A program made the translations under genes and the position numbers. A stretch of DNA of 64,000 bases from an uncultured Pseudomonadota bacterium (GTDB taxonomy: Bacteria; Pseudomonadota; Gammaproteobacteria; Burkholderiales; SG8-39): contig CAIVVS010000055.1 in the NCBI GenBank assembly GCA_903909415.1, positions 1 through 64,000 on the forward strand, given 5' to 3'. Below the pieces are notes generated by a model. That model had not been told where the DNA came from. It did not search any database and was given only the letters and a program-made list of their open reading frames with translations. This document shows, piece after piece, positions 25,907-34,600 of the stretch; the stretch's first letter is position 1; each line of letters starts with the position of its first letter.

Positions 25907-26407
25907 TCAGACCAGGAAGGACAGGTTGTGGATGGGCTCGTTGTTGTTGATCAACATCACCTTCTTGTAGGCCATGCGCAGCACGCCGTCCACGCGCCGC
26001 AGGCGGTGCACCTGGCGCGCGAAGTAGGCGGTCTGCAGGCCGCGGCGCAATTCGCCCAGCACGAAGTTCGACTCCACCTCGATGTCCCCGCCCGGCGCCT
26101 GCGGCACCAGCTCGACGTTGGACACGATGCGGCGCATGCGCGAGCGCGGCTCCTGCGCCCAGGCCCCGCCACTCTTCAGGCGGTCGATCCGGTCCTGGAT
26201 GCGCGAGCGGTCGTCGTAGATGATGGAGATGTGGAAGTTCGGGTCGTAGTCGTCGATGTTGGCCGGCAGCCAATAGAGCGCGTCCTCGGTCCAGAGGGCC
26301 GCCCAGTCGTCATAGCGGTTCTCGTCGGCCAGGCGCGCCTCCATGTAGAGGAAGGCCTCGACTTCGCGGATGTCCGCCGCCGCGGTGTTCGCCATGGGTG
26401 CGTTCAT
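25907..26407 (-). CDS. Aromatic-ring-hydroxylating dioxygenase, beta subunit
   Basis: A 166-residue cystatin/SnoaL-like small subunit of a Rieske non-heme iron dioxygenase. It has the family pattern VEAFLYMEARLADENRYDDW near the N-terminus and the C-terminal block VLRMAYKKVMLINNNEPIHN. The beta subunit is structural, forming alpha3-beta3 hexamers with the alpha subunit encoded 7 bp upstream. A second ATG four codons in is possible as start. No ferredoxin or reductase gene accompanies the pair, so electron-transfer partners must come from elsewhere. Confidence 0.93.
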   Translation of the reverse strand: MNAPMANTAAADIREVEAFLYMEARLADENRYDDWAALWTEDALYWLPANIDDYDPNFHISIIYDDRSRIQDRIDRLKSGGAWAQEPRSRMRRIVSNVELVPQAPGGDIEVESNFVLGELRRGLQTAYFARQVHRLRRVDGVLRMAYKKVMLINNNEPIHNLSFLV

Positions 26408-26414
26408 GGCGGCC

Positions 26415-27740
26415 TCAGCGCGACAGGTGCTCGGCCCACCAGCGCAGCTGCGCGCGCTGGGTGAGCTCGTCGGCGTAGTGCCCGGTCATGGTGCCGGCGA
26501 CGCGGTACTCGGGCGGGGTCTTCGCGTCGTCATCCGGTTGTTCGCGCCCCATGCCGCGCGCCATGTACTTCCAAGGGTCCACGGTCTGCTGCATGCCGAG
26601 CTGGTTGCGCTCGAACATGTCGACGTCGTCCGGGTTCACGCTGCCGGCCGGCCCCATGCGGTCCTCGGTGTCGCGCATGCGCTTGAGGTTGAGCTCGTGC
26701 GGCACGCCCTTGAGGAAGGCGCTGTAGAAGATGATCTCGAACTTGTCCACCGCGATCGGGCGCAGCACGCGCACGTCATAGTTCACCATGTGCATGTTGG
26801 GCATGAACACGGTGTGCGGGTTGCCGCCGGTGCGGATCAGGAACTCGGCGCGCTCCTTGCCGTAGGTCTTCTCCATGGTCGCGCGGTACTCGCGCGCCCA
26901 GTCGGTGTCGGGCAGGCGCGAGCCGGTGCCGGCCCATTTCAGGTCCAGGCAGTAGTGGCCGCGGCCGAGGTCGCGCTGCTTGTAGCCGGTCTCCACCGTG
27001 CCGCCGCCCGCCATGGGGTTGCGCCGCTCGCCGGCGCGCTTGCCGCGCATGTACATGAAGGTTGCCTGGTGCGCGAAGGGCGGGTGGTAGCCGTCGCCGC
27101 CCTGGAACTTCCAGTTGGCGTGGATCAGGCCCTTGATGCTGCCCTGGCGCAGGATCACCTCGCCCTCGGGCGAGGCGTCGCAGAAGATGTCGATCGACTT
27201 CATCGCCGCCGGCCCGAGGTGCTCGGCCAGCGACAGGCCGTTGTCCACCAGGTTGGTCCAGATGAAGCCGCGGTAGACGTCCATGCGCGGCTCGACCAGC
27301 CCGAAGTCCTCGTTGCGGAAATCCGGCCCGTAGGCGCCCTCGCGGTAGGGCACGCCCACCAGTTCGCCGGAATTCTTGTAGGTCCAGCCGTGGTACGCGC
27401 ACCGGAAGAACGAGGAATTGCCCTGCTCGTACTGGGCGACGCTGTTGGCGCGGTGCCGGCAGCGGTTCATGAACACGCGGATGCGGCCCTGGTCGTCGCG
27501 CGCCATGATCACCGACTGGGCGCCGGCCCAGCGCAGCACGTAGTCGCCCGGTTCCGGGATCTCGCTGTCGTGGCCGAGGTAGACCCAGCCCCGGTGGAAG
27601 ATCTTTTCCATTTCCATGGCGAAGATCTCCTGGCTGGCGTACACGTCGGAATGCACCAGCCCCTCGTCCAGCCTCAGCAGCGCGCGCACGTCTATCGCGC
27701 CGCGCGCCGGACTCCCCGCCAACCCGTCATTCGCACCCAT
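26415..27740 (-). CDS. Rieske aromatic-ring-hydroxylating dioxygenase, alpha subunit
   Basis: A 441-residue catalytic subunit that adds O2 to an aromatic ring to form a cis-dihydrodiol or hydroxylated product. The Rieske cluster ligands are C94, H96, C114 and H117 (NRCRHRANS and FRCAYHGWTY). The catalytic iron ligands H219 and H224 are in GDGYHPPFAH, with the bridging Asp at 216. Length is normal. It heads an operon with the beta subunit and two small genes; 30 bp upstream lies a 7-bp-arm inverted repeat (27759-27781). The substrate is unknown; neighbours suggest an aromatic acid. Confidence 0.94.
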   Translation of the reverse strand: MGANDGLAGSPARGAIDVRALLRLDEGLVHSDVYASQEIFAMEMEKIFHRGWVYLGHDSEIPEPGDYVLRWAGAQSVIMARDDQGRIRVFMNRCRHRANSVAQYEQGNSSFFRCAYHGWTYKNSGELVGVPYREGAYGPDFRNEDFGLVEPRMDVYRGFIWTNLVDNGLSLAEHLGPAAMKSIDIFCDASPEGEVILRQGSIKGLIHANWKFQGGDGYHPPFAHQATFMYMRGKRAGERRNPMAGGGTVETGYKQRDLGRGHYCLDLKWAGTGSRLPDTDWAREYRATMEKTYGKERAEFLIRTGGNPHTVFMPNMHMVNYDVRVLRPIAVDKFEIIFYSAFLKGVPHELNLKRMRDTEDRMGPAGSVNPDDVDMFERNQLGMQQTVDPWKYMARGMGREQPDDDAKTPPEYRVAGTMTGHYADELTQRAQLRWWAEHLSR

Positions 27741-27758
27741 TGCCTGGATCTCCCGCGG

Positions 27759-27781
27759 AAATTGCTTGCGAACTGCAATTT
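27759..27781. promoter_or_regulatory. Inverted repeat AAATTGC-N9-GCAATTT upstream of the dioxygenase operon
   Basis: Seven-base perfect arms separated by nine bases lie between the PrpD gene and the dioxygenase alpha gene, within an AT-rich patch. GCAATTT and TTGC/GCAA elements recur upstream of the Bug gene at 30232-30253. It looks like a regulator binding site, but no regulator gene is adjacent. Confidence 0.5.
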
Positions 27782-27797
27782 AATCCAAATCGGCCGG

Positions 27798-29216
27798 TCA
27801 TGTTGCGGCACTGCCGGCCCCGCCCAGCAGGCGGGCGATCGCCGCGGCGTCCGGCTCGCGCTCCAGCGCCGCGACCCGCTCCAGGAACTCGCGCACCGCC
27901 GCCCCCGACATGGGACGGGCCGCGCGGCCGGCGCAGTCGGCAAACTTCGCGGACAGCCGGCCGAAATCCGCCCGCGTGCCCCCCGCGTCCATCGCCTGCC
28001 CGAGCACCTCCCCACCGGCCAGTTCCACGCGGACCTCCACGTCCCCGCCGGTCCGCCCGTCGAGTTCGTAGTCCACCAACGCGGACAGGCGCAGTGCTTC
28101 CGGATCCGAGAGGCCGGCGGCCCCGAGGTCGTCCAGCGAGAAGCGGCCGGATGACAGCGCCTTGCCCAGCGCGAAGGGGATGCTGTTGGACGCGGTGGCG
28201 CCGCTGGCCGGGCGCATGCGCGCGGCCAGCGGCTCAAGCCAGGCCCGGCAGTGCGCGCCGGCGCGCACGTGGATCGAAGTGATGGCCCCGACGCGGTCCG
28301 CGCCCAGCGTGCCGCGCAACGCGGCGCCCGCGGCGATGAAGGGATGCAGCACCGCGCTCGCGGGTGAGGTCTTGAACACGGCGTCGCCGCACAGGTAGCG
28401 CCCGCCCAGGTCCGCGGTGAGCACGGCCGCATCGTGGCGCCCGCCATAGAACAAGCCGTACAGCCCGGCCTTGCCCTCCAGCGCGTCGCAACGCGCGTCT
28501 AGCCCGTTCTCCGCGAGCAGCATGGCCTGCATCGCGCCCTGGTTGGCGAAGCCGCCGTAGATGGCCTTGGCCTCGCCGCCCTCGAAGGACACCTGGCGCG
28601 TCCCCGCGGCCTGCATCAGAGCCAGTCCCAGCGCGCTGTGCATCCGGGCCGCATCCAGTCCCGCCACGCGGCCCGCGCCTGCGGCGGCGCCGAAGTAGCC
28701 GAGCAACTGGCCCTCGAGGAAGCGCTCGTTCGCGTCCACGCCCGCGGCGTGCAGCGCGGCCGCGAGGCGCGAAGTGAACTCGGCGGCCACCGCGACGCCA
28801 GCGAGAAGGTCGCGCCCGGAAACCGGCCTGCCGCGGCCGGCCATCCATTCGGCGGCGACCAGGGGCGTCACGACCGAGGCCAGCCCGACATGGCCGCCGT
28901 GCGCGCCGTTGGCGTCGAAGTTCAGCGCGTGCGCCAGCGCGCCGTTGGCGAATGCCGCCTGCGCCGCGGAGCTGCGTCCGCCCCATCCCCACAGCGTTGC
29001 CTCGCCCGCGCCGCCGAGCGACAACGTGCGGACTGCTTCCCGGCCATCACCCAGCGAGGTCGCGGCCAGGGCGCAACCGGCGGTGTCCAGCACCAGCCCC
29101 TTGAGCACCTCCAGCAGCGATGCTGGCAGGTCCTCGTGGCGCAGGCTGCTCGCGAATCCGGCCCAGCGCGCGGTCGTCCCGGCAGCGGGCACGGGATCCG
29201 GGGAGGTCACCGCCAC
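27798..29216 (-). CDS. MmgE/PrpD family protein
   Basis: A 472-residue member of the MmgE/PrpD family, which includes 2-methylcitrate dehydratase, cis-aconitate decarboxylase and iminodisuccinate epimerase. The N-terminal helical domain shows VLDTAGCALAATSLGDG and ANGALAHALNFDANGAHGG (the His/Asp block of the active site), and the C-terminal lid has the KTSPASAVLHPF motif typical of the family. It probably acts on a substituted dicarboxylate or tricarboxylate in the cytoplasm; the particular reaction cannot be told. It lies between the Rieske operon and a Bug receptor, 22 bp after the latter. Confidence 0.88.
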   Translation of the reverse strand: MAVTSPDPVPAAGTTARWAGFASSLRHEDLPASLLEVLKGLVLDTAGCALAATSLGDGREAVRTLSLGGAGEATLWGWGGRSSAAQAAFANGALAHALNFDANGAHGGHVGLASVVTPLVAAEWMAGRGRPVSGRDLLAGVAVAAEFTSRLAAALHAAGVDANERFLEGQLLGYFGAAAGAGRVAGLDAARMHSALGLALMQAAGTRQVSFEGGEAKAIYGGFANQGAMQAMLLAENGLDARCDALEGKAGLYGLFYGGRHDAAVLTADLGGRYLCGDAVFKTSPASAVLHPFIAAGAALRGTLGADRVGAITSIHVRAGAHCRAWLEPLAARMRPASGATASNSIPFALGKALSSGRFSLDDLGAAGLSDPEALRLSALVDYELDGRTGGDVEVRVELAGGEVLGQAMDAGGTRADFGRLSAKFADCAGRAARPMSGAAVREFLERVAALEREPDAAAIARLLGGAGSAAT

Positions 29217-29238
29217 CCCAGCCCGCCAGCGGTTGGCC

Positions 29239-30216
29239 TCAGTTCACCACCGCGCCGGAGGCCTTCACCACCGGCCCCATGCGCTCGATGTTGCGCCGGA
29301 CCTGCGCGGCGTATTCGGCCGGCGGATTGCCCACGGGGACCAGGCCGACCGCGTTGAGTTTCTGCACCGTGTCCGGCAGCTTCGCCGCCTTGGCCGCCTC
29401 CTGGTAAAGCTTGTTCACGACGGCGGGTGGCAGCCCGGCGGGGCCGAACAGGCCGATGTCGGTGGTGAAGTCCAGGCCGGGCACGAACTCCGCGAGCGAA
29501 GGCACTTCCGGCGCGAGCGGCGAGCGCTGGCCGGAGTTCACCGCGAGCAGCCTGGCCTTGCCGGCCCTGATGTGGGACACCAGCGCGGGCAGAGAGGCCA
29601 TCACCACCTGGGTCTCACCCGACAGGAAGGCCGGCACCGACTGTCCCGCGCCCTTGTAGGGAACGTGCACCAAGTCCAGCTTGAGTCCGGACTTCGCCGC
29701 TTCCATGGACAGGTGGTGCAGGCTGCCGATGCCCGAGGAGCCGTAGCTGATCTTGCCGGGATTGGCCCTGGCATAAGTGACCATTTCGGCGAAGGTATTG
29801 AACGGGGCCGAAGCCCCGGCAACCACGAAGATGTAGCTGTTCGAGAGGTTGGTGACCGGCGTCAGGTCCCGCATCGTGTCGTACGGCAGCTTGGCGAACA
29901 GGTGCGGGTTGATCGCCGACTGCGACAGGTCGGCCACCAGCAGCGTGTAGCCGTCGGCCGGGGACGTGGCCACCGCCACCACGGCCGCGATGCCGCCGCC
30001 ACCGCCGCGGTTCTCGACCACGAAGTTCTGCCCGGTGGACTCGCTCATGCGCTGGCCGTAGGTGCGCGCGATCACGTCCGGCACGCCGCCGGCCGCGTAC
30101 GGCACGATCAGCTTGACGGGGCGGGACGGAAACTCCTGGGCATGGACGAGCGCCGCGCCGGCGGCGGACAGCGTGGCGAGCAGCGTGGCGATCAGGCGCT
30201 TGGGCAGGACGGTCAT
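29239..30216 (-). CDS. Bug/TctC family tripartite tricarboxylate receptor
   Basis: A 325-residue periplasmic binding protein with signal peptide ending HAQ near residue 27. Family blocks are RPVKLIVPYAAGGVPDVIAR, ENRGGGGGIAAV, SPADGYTLLV and HVPYKGAGQSVPAF. The start follows CCGGAGGCCCGC. It is the first gene of a minus-strand run continuing into PrpD and perhaps the Rieske operon, so its ligand may be the substrate of those enzymes. No membrane partners are present. Its upstream region shares GCAATTT and TTGC/GCAA elements with the dioxygenase promoter. Confidence 0.92.
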   Translation of the reverse strand: MTVLPKRLIATLLATLSAAGAALVHAQEFPSRPVKLIVPYAAGGVPDVIARTYGQRMSESTGQNFVVENRGGGGGIAAVVAVATSPADGYTLLVADLSQSAINPHLFAKLPYDTMRDLTPVTNLSNSYIFVVAGASAPFNTFAEMVTYARANPGKISYGSSGIGSLHHLSMEAAKSGLKLDLVHVPYKGAGQSVPAFLSGETQVVMASLPALVSHIRAGKARLLAVNSGQRSPLAPEVPSLAEFVPGLDFTTDIGLFGPAGLPPAVVNKLYQEAAKAAKLPDTVQKLNAVGLVPVGNPPAEYAAQVRRNIERMGPVVKASGAVVN

Positions 30217-30231
30217 GCGGGCCTCCGGTCG

Positions 30232-30253
30232 GCAATTTGTTTGCAATGAGCAA
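30232..30253. promoter_or_regulatory. GCAATTT / TTGC-N5-GCAA elements upstream of a Bug gene
   Basis: GCAATTT (30232-30238) and the inverted repeat TTGC-AATGA-GCAA (30241-30253) sit 16-37 bp before the Bug start. The resemblance to the 27759-27781 inverted repeat suggests a shared regulator. Both are short, so chance is not excluded. Confidence 0.35.
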
Positions 30254-30387
30254 GCGTATCTTGCGGCCGGAAAAGGATGCCACAAGCCTCCCGGGCGCGG
30301 GTGGCTTTGTGCCCTCCGCGGCGGCCGCGCCCCGGTCGGAGCCGGGGTACGATCGCACATCCCCATGCCGCCATGGACCCGACGCCG

Positions 30388-30792
30388 ATGACACGCCCAC
30401 TCGCCCTGCTCCCGGGCGCCATCGCCCTGCTGTGCTCGCTGGGCGGCTGCGTGGAGGGAAGCCGCCCGGATGCGGAACTCGCCCAGCAGGCGCGCGCCTG
30501 GCTGGTCGGCCTGTCGCGGGACCAGATCCTGGAATGCGCGGGCAAGCCGGAGCGCATCAGCGGCCCGGCCAGGTCCGAGTCCCTCGTTTACACGTCGTCG
30601 AGCGGCGACAGCTCGATCGTCATCGGCGCCGCCGGCGGGCCGGTGCAGAAGTCGCGGCACTCCTGCGACGTGACCTTCGTGATGCGCGACAACTGGGTCG
30701 TCGAGGTGCAGTACGCCGGACGCACCGGCAATACCCTGACCCCGGACGAGGAATGCGCGCCCATCGTGCGCAAGTGCATGAGGGTGCGCTGA
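30388..30792 (+). CDS. Small predicted lipoprotein
   Basis: A 134-residue predicted envelope lipoprotein: signal segment MTRPLALLPGAIALLCSLGG followed by Cys21 as lipobox (LGGC). The mature part has ILECAGKPERI, the kind of sequence seen in small BamE/SmpA-like outer-membrane proteins, a Ser/Thr-rich strand region, and four further cysteines (HSCDVTF, EECAPIVRKCM). An in-frame ATG five codons upstream (30373) is also possible. A TACGAT box ends 19 bp before the upstream ATG. It is divergent from the Bug gene and transcribed alone. Function unknown; BamE-like fold is only a suggestion. Confidence 0.75.
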   Translation: MTRPLALLPGAIALLCSLGGCVEGSRPDAELAQQARAWLVGLSRDQILECAGKPERISGPARSESLVYTSSSGDSSIVIGAAGGPVQKSRHSCDVTFVMRDNWVVEVQYAGRTGNTLTPDEECAPIVRKCMRVR

Positions 30793-30850
30793 GTCCCTCG
30801 CCGGGACGCCACTGGCGGAGCGGGGTCGCGCGCCCCCGCCGGCCGGCCCT

Positions 30851-31855
30851 TTACTCCGGCTGCACCCCGGCCAGCCGCACCATGTCCGCGTAGTTCTTCA
30901 TCTCGGCCTCGACGAAACGCCGGAAATCAGCCGGCGAGTCGCCCACGCCGGTCACACCCATGGCATCGAAGCGCTCGCGCACGAACTGGCTGGCGAGCGC
31001 CTTGCGCACTTCGGCATGCAGCTGCGCCGCGATCGGGCCCGGCAGGTTGGCCGGCGCGAACATCGCGAACCAGCCGCCGTCCATCTCCATGCCCTTGAGC
31101 CCGGCCTCGGCCATGGTCGGCACGTCGGGCATGTAGGAAGCGCGCGACTTGCCGGTGTAACCGAGGGCGCGGATCTGCCCCGCCTTCACCCCCTGGATCG
31201 CCTGCGGCGGCGTGATCATCATGGCCTGGATCTCGCCCGCGATCACTGCGGCCATCGCCGGGCCGGATCCCTTGTAGGGGATGTGGACCATCTTCGTGCC
31301 GGCGCGGTTGTTGAACATCTCGGTCGCCAGGTGCAGGCTGTTGCCGATGCCGGGCGTGCCGTAGGACACCTTGTTCGCCGGGTTCTTCACGTAGGCGATG
31401 AACTCCTGCAGGTTCCTGGGCGGCAGGCTGGCGTTGACGGTCAGGAACAGGCCTTCGACCGCGCAGATGTTGGTGACCGGCGTGAAGTCGGTGAGCGCGT
31501 TGTACGGCAGCTTCTTGTAGACGCTGGGGTTGATCGCGAAGGACGTGGACACGATCATCAGCGTGTAGCCGTCGGCCGGCGCCTTCGCCAGCAGTTCCCC
31601 GCCGATCACGCCATTGGCGCCGGGCCGGTTGTCGACGATGAAAGTCTGCCCAAGCTGGTTGCCCAGCGCCTGGCTCATGATCCGGGCCACCGAGTCCGGC
31701 GTGCCGCCGCCCCCGGCGAAGGGGACGATCATGCGCACAGGCTTGCTCGGGTAGGCCTGCGCCGACACCGGGGCCGGCAGCACCGCCAGCGCGGTGGCCG
31801 CCAATGCGATGGCCAGGCTGGCCTTGATCCTGTGCAGCGCTGAGAGTTTGTGCAT
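30851..31855 (-). CDS. Bug/TctC family tripartite tricarboxylate receptor
   Basis: A 334-residue periplasmic binding protein with a signal peptide ending VSAQA near residue 34. Family blocks are KPVRMIVPFAGGGGTPDSVA, DNRPGANGVIGGE, APADGYTL and HIPYKGSGPAMAAVIAGEI. It follows the esterase gene after 24 bp, and the space contains a run of ten C residues on its coding strand just before the CAGGAGG ribosome site. It is the last gene of the long minus-strand run that starts with the molybdenum hydroxylase. Confidence 0.92.
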   Translation of the reverse strand: MHKLSALHRIKASLAIALAATALAVLPAPVSAQAYPSKPVRMIVPFAGGGGTPDSVARIMSQALGNQLGQTFIVDNRPGANGVIGGELLAKAPADGYTLMIVSTSFAINPSVYKKLPYNALTDFTPVTNICAVEGLFLTVNASLPPRNLQEFIAYVKNPANKVSYGTPGIGNSLHLATEMFNNRAGTKMVHIPYKGSGPAMAAVIAGEIQAMMITPPQAIQGVKAGQIRALGYTGKSRASYMPDVPTMAEAGLKGMEMDGGWFAMFAPANLPGPIAAQLHAEVRKALASQFVRERFDAMGVTGVGDSPADFRRFVEAEMKNYADMVRLAGVQPE

Positions 31856-31869
31856 GACGCCTCCTGGTC

Positions 31870-31879
31870 GGGGGGGGGG
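31870..31879 (-). repeat. Homopolymer tract of ten C (coding strand) before a Bug gene
   Basis: Ten consecutive G on the plus strand, C on the coding strand, lie 15-24 bases upstream of the Bug start and immediately after the esterase stop codon. Such tracts can slip during replication and alter spacing or transcript structure; it may equally be a sequencing-prone site. Confidence 0.7.
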
Positions 31880-32788
31880 TTACCAGCCGTTGCGGATGAA
31901 CTCGACGATGTTCCTGCCCAGCAAGTCCTCGGCGGTATTCATGTGCGAAATCGCCGAGTTGTGGTTGTGCTTCGCAAGCCATACGATGCGCGGCGCCCGG
32001 CGCTTGGCCGCCGCGAGCCGGTGGAACAGTTCCGCGCCATGCATGTCCAGCAGCGGGTTCTCGAACTGCGCCAGCGCGATAAGGGTGGGCACGCTGTCCA
32101 GGCCGACGTGGTGCACCGGCGAGCCCTGTTCCATCAGTGCCTGGTCGGTGCCGAAGTAGGCCTCGACCTTGCGCGCGTTCGGGTTGTCCGGGAAGGTCTC
32201 GATGCGCACGCGCCCCGACACCGTGATGAAGCCGGCGATGCCCGGACCGTCCTTGGGATGGAAGCGCTTGTCGTAGGCATAGCAACCGGCATGCGTGCTG
32301 CCGGCCGAGTGGCCCATGGCGAATATCTTCGTGGCATCGCCACCGAAACCCGCGATGTTGGCGCGCGTCCAGGCCACCGCAGCGGCGAAGTCCTCGGTGG
32401 CCGCCGGATAGGGAAACTCCGGTGCGAGCCGGTACTCGATGTTCACGCCGATGATGCCGTGGCGGGCCAGGTACCAGCACACGTTGGCGTAGACCTCGTC
32501 CGAGCGGTCCTTGCGGCCGTCGACGAAGGCGCCGCCGTGTGCGAACACCACCACCGGTGCGCCGGCGGCGCCCGGGGGCACGTACACGTCCAGCACGTGC
32601 CGGGCATGCGTACCGTACGGAATGTCCCTGGTGACCGTGCCGGGCTTGGGCGCCCTGGCATGGATCGCCGAGAACCCGTCGACCATCAGCTTGGTATGGG
32701 CGCCGATGTTGGTTCCCCAGATGGGACCCACCTGCGCCATCAGGTCCCACAGGGATTGCGGTATCTCCGGAGGCGTCGCCATGCTCAT
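31880..32788 (-). CDS. Alpha/beta hydrolase, carboxylesterase-like
   Basis: A 302-residue cytoplasmic hydrolase of the hormone-sensitive-lipase/BD-FAE group. The oxyanion motif AHGGAFVDG lies at residues 83-91, the nucleophile Ser161 in GHSAGS, an Asp in the DMHGAELF region and the catalytic His in KHNHNS near residue 274. The family hydrolyses small esters, lactones and, in kynurenine formamidase, N-formyl amides, which would fit the N-compound theme nearby. It lies between the cupin gene (46 bp) and a Bug gene (24 bp) in the minus-strand run. Confidence 0.87.
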   Translation of the reverse strand: MSMATPPEIPQSLWDLMAQVGPIWGTNIGAHTKLMVDGFSAIHARAPKPGTVTRDIPYGTHARHVLDVYVPPGAAGAPVVVFAHGGAFVDGRKDRSDEVYANVCWYLARHGIIGVNIEYRLAPEFPYPAATEDFAAAVAWTRANIAGFGGDATKIFAMGHSAGSTHAGCYAYDKRFHPKDGPGIAGFITVSGRVRIETFPDNPNARKVEAYFGTDQALMEQGSPVHHVGLDSVPTLIALAQFENPLLDMHGAELFHRLAAAKRRAPRIVWLAKHNHNSAISHMNTAEDLLGRNIVEFIRNGW

Positions 32789-32834
32789 GCGCGACGCCCC
32801 CGTGCCGCCGGTCCGACCGCCACGCCTGCCCGCA

Positions 32835-33434
32835 TCAGACCTTCCGCGCCTTGAGTTCGGACGCAGCCAGCTTCTTGTCCAGGTGGGCGGTGCGCTTCTT
32901 GTTGAGATTCGTGTCGGCGTAACCCATGAAATCCGGCCTCGACTTGCCCACCATCACCTGCGTGTAGACCGGCTCCACGGTGTTGTTGTGGTAGCCGTGG
33001 ATCACCCCGGCCGGCGCGAAGGCCATGTCCCACGGCCCCAGCACGGACTCGACGCGGTTGCCCTCGAGGTCCTCGAAGAACACCATCATGTGCCCCTGCA
33101 GCACGAAGAACACTTCCTCGATCTCGTGGGTGTGCGCGGCGTTGCCCTGGCCGGGAGGCACGTACATCACGCTCAGCGTGAAGCCCTGCGCCGGGATGAA
33201 ATCCGGGCCGGGCTTGCCGCTGGTGTTGCCGATGAAGCGGTGCTGAGCGCGCTTCCAGCCTTCGATGCTGGCGTCCGCGAACGCGCTCCAGTCGGGCTTG
33301 CGCTCGCCGAAGCGCTGCACGTAGCGCTTGCTGATGTCCTCCAGCGACATGCCCACGACCGCCGGGTCGAGCGCGTGGACGCGCTGGATGCCCGGCTTGG
33401 ACTTGCCCTTGGCTTTCGTGGCTGCCTTTGCCAT
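32835..33434 (-). CDS. Cupin domain protein
   Basis: A 199-residue protein with one C-terminal cupin barrel. The metal-binding motif reads GNAAHTHEIEEVFFVLQGH, giving two His and one Glu, and the second motif has FAPAGVIHGYHN with the third His. The N-terminal 45 residues start with a Lys-rich stretch (MAKAATKAKGKSK). It may be a dioxygenase, isomerase or ligand sensor. The start follows GGGAGAGC; a longer reading is weaker. It lies 34 bp downstream of the ABC substrate-binding protein gene in the same operon. Confidence 0.85.
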   Translation of the reverse strand: MAKAATKAKGKSKPGIQRVHALDPAVVGMSLEDISKRYVQRFGERKPDWSAFADASIEGWKRAQHRFIGNTSGKPGPDFIPAQGFTLSVMYVPPGQGNAAHTHEIEEVFFVLQGHMMVFFEDLEGNRVESVLGPWDMAFAPAGVIHGYHNNTVEPVYTQVMVGKSRPDFMGYADTNLNKKRTAHLDKKLAASELKARKV

Positions 33435-33468
33435 GCTTGCTCTCCCTGTGGTCCCGGCGCGCGGGCGA

Positions 33469-34446
33469 TCAGCCGCCGACGAACTCATTGGTGAAATAGG
33501 TGCCGATCGGCTGCTTGGTCTTGATCACGCCGAAGCCCATGAAGGCATCCTGGGTCTTCTCGATCACTTCCGGCGAGAGCCAGCCGGCCTGCTTGCCGCG
33601 CGCCCACTCCGGATCCAGCAGGTTGAACGACAGCGCCAGCACGCGCGACACCACCGCGCGGTTCAGCGTGGGGGAGCGCTTGAGCAGGGAGTCGATCGCG
33701 CCGCTCTGGTCCTTGCGGGCGGCGTCGATGGTCTTGTGCATCAGTTCGACCATCTTCTTCACCAGCGCGGGGTTCTGCTTCAGCGTGTCGTTGTGGGTGA
33801 TCAGCGACAGGCCCGGCGCGGTCATGCCGGCGAGCGCGTAGGGCAGCGTGGAGACCTCGAGGCCGTTGGCCTCGAACAGCGGCACCTGCAGGAAGTCGAA
33901 CGACTCGATCGCGTTGACGCGCTTTTCGAGCAGCGCGGCGGGCTTGGCCGCGCCTTCCAGGTTGACCAGCTGCACTTTCCCGTCCAGGCCGTTGGCCTTC
34001 AGGATGGCCGCGAGGTACTGGGCTGAGGCACTGCCAGGGGAGAAGCCGATGCGTGCGCCCGCCATGTCGGAGAACTTGGCCCAGCCGTTGGCCTTGGGAT
34101 AGATGATGGCCATCGGATTCTGGCGCAGGTAGCCGGACACGATCTTGATCGGCAGGCCCAGCGCGACCTGGCCCATCACCGAGCCGCTGTCGGAGGTGCC
34201 GAACATCACCGAGTTGTTGCCCACGGTCTGCGCCGTGGAGGCCGAGCCGCGGCCTTCCAGCACCTCGAGGTCGATGCCCTCCGCCTTGAACAGCCCCTTG
34301 TCCACGCCGTAGTACCAGATGGCGTGGTAGCCGCTGTTCACCCAGTCCAGGCGCAGCGACACTTTCTGCTGCGCCGATGCGGGCGCGGAAAAGCCGACGG
34401 CGAGCACTGCCGCCGCTGTGAGGACCTTCAACATGCGTCGAATCAT
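33469..34446 (-). CDS. ABC transporter substrate-binding protein (NMT1/THI5, SsuA-like)
   Basis: A 325-residue periplasmic receptor for the permease and ATPase encoded just upstream. The signal peptide ends PASAQ near residue 26; the mature domain begins KVSLRLDWVNSGYHAIWYYG, the typical NMT1/THI5 opening, and contains FGTSDSGSVMGQVALGLPIK. Such receptors bind sulfonates, nitrate-type anions, pyrimidines or aromatic acids. The start follows CGGGGGTAA. A 145-bp gap with GC-rich stem-loops separates it from the permease gene, an arrangement that often allows higher receptor expression. Confidence 0.9.
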   Translation of the reverse strand: MIRRMLKVLTAAAVLAVGFSAPASAQQKVSLRLDWVNSGYHAIWYYGVDKGLFKAEGIDLEVLEGRGSASTAQTVGNNSVMFGTSDSGSVMGQVALGLPIKIVSGYLRQNPMAIIYPKANGWAKFSDMAGARIGFSPGSASAQYLAAILKANGLDGKVQLVNLEGAAKPAALLEKRVNAIESFDFLQVPLFEANGLEVSTLPYALAGMTAPGLSLITHNDTLKQNPALVKKMVELMHKTIDAARKDQSGAIDSLLKRSPTLNRAVVSRVLALSFNLLDPEWARGKQAGWLSPEVIEKTQDAFMGFGVIKTKQPIGTYFTNEFVGG

Positions 34447-34535
34447 GATTACCCCCGAATGAAGGACTGCGTGGACTTGAGTTTGGACGGCTGCTTGTTC
34501 AACGGACTGCGAATTCCTGCCAACAATGCGGCTGC

Positions 34536-34600
34536 GGGGTCCGGCCGGGACCTCCCCGCCGGAGCGGGGACCGCGGCCACTAAGGGCGGCCTCAGTGGCC
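34536..34600 (-). other. Stem-loops between permease and receptor genes
   Basis: A perfect 6-bp stem CCCCGC-CGGA-GCGGGG within a larger GGTCC...GGACC pairing, and a 7-bp stem GGCCACT...AGTGGCC overlapping the permease stop codon. There is no T-run, so they are more likely mRNA processing or stability structures than terminators. Confidence 0.4.
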
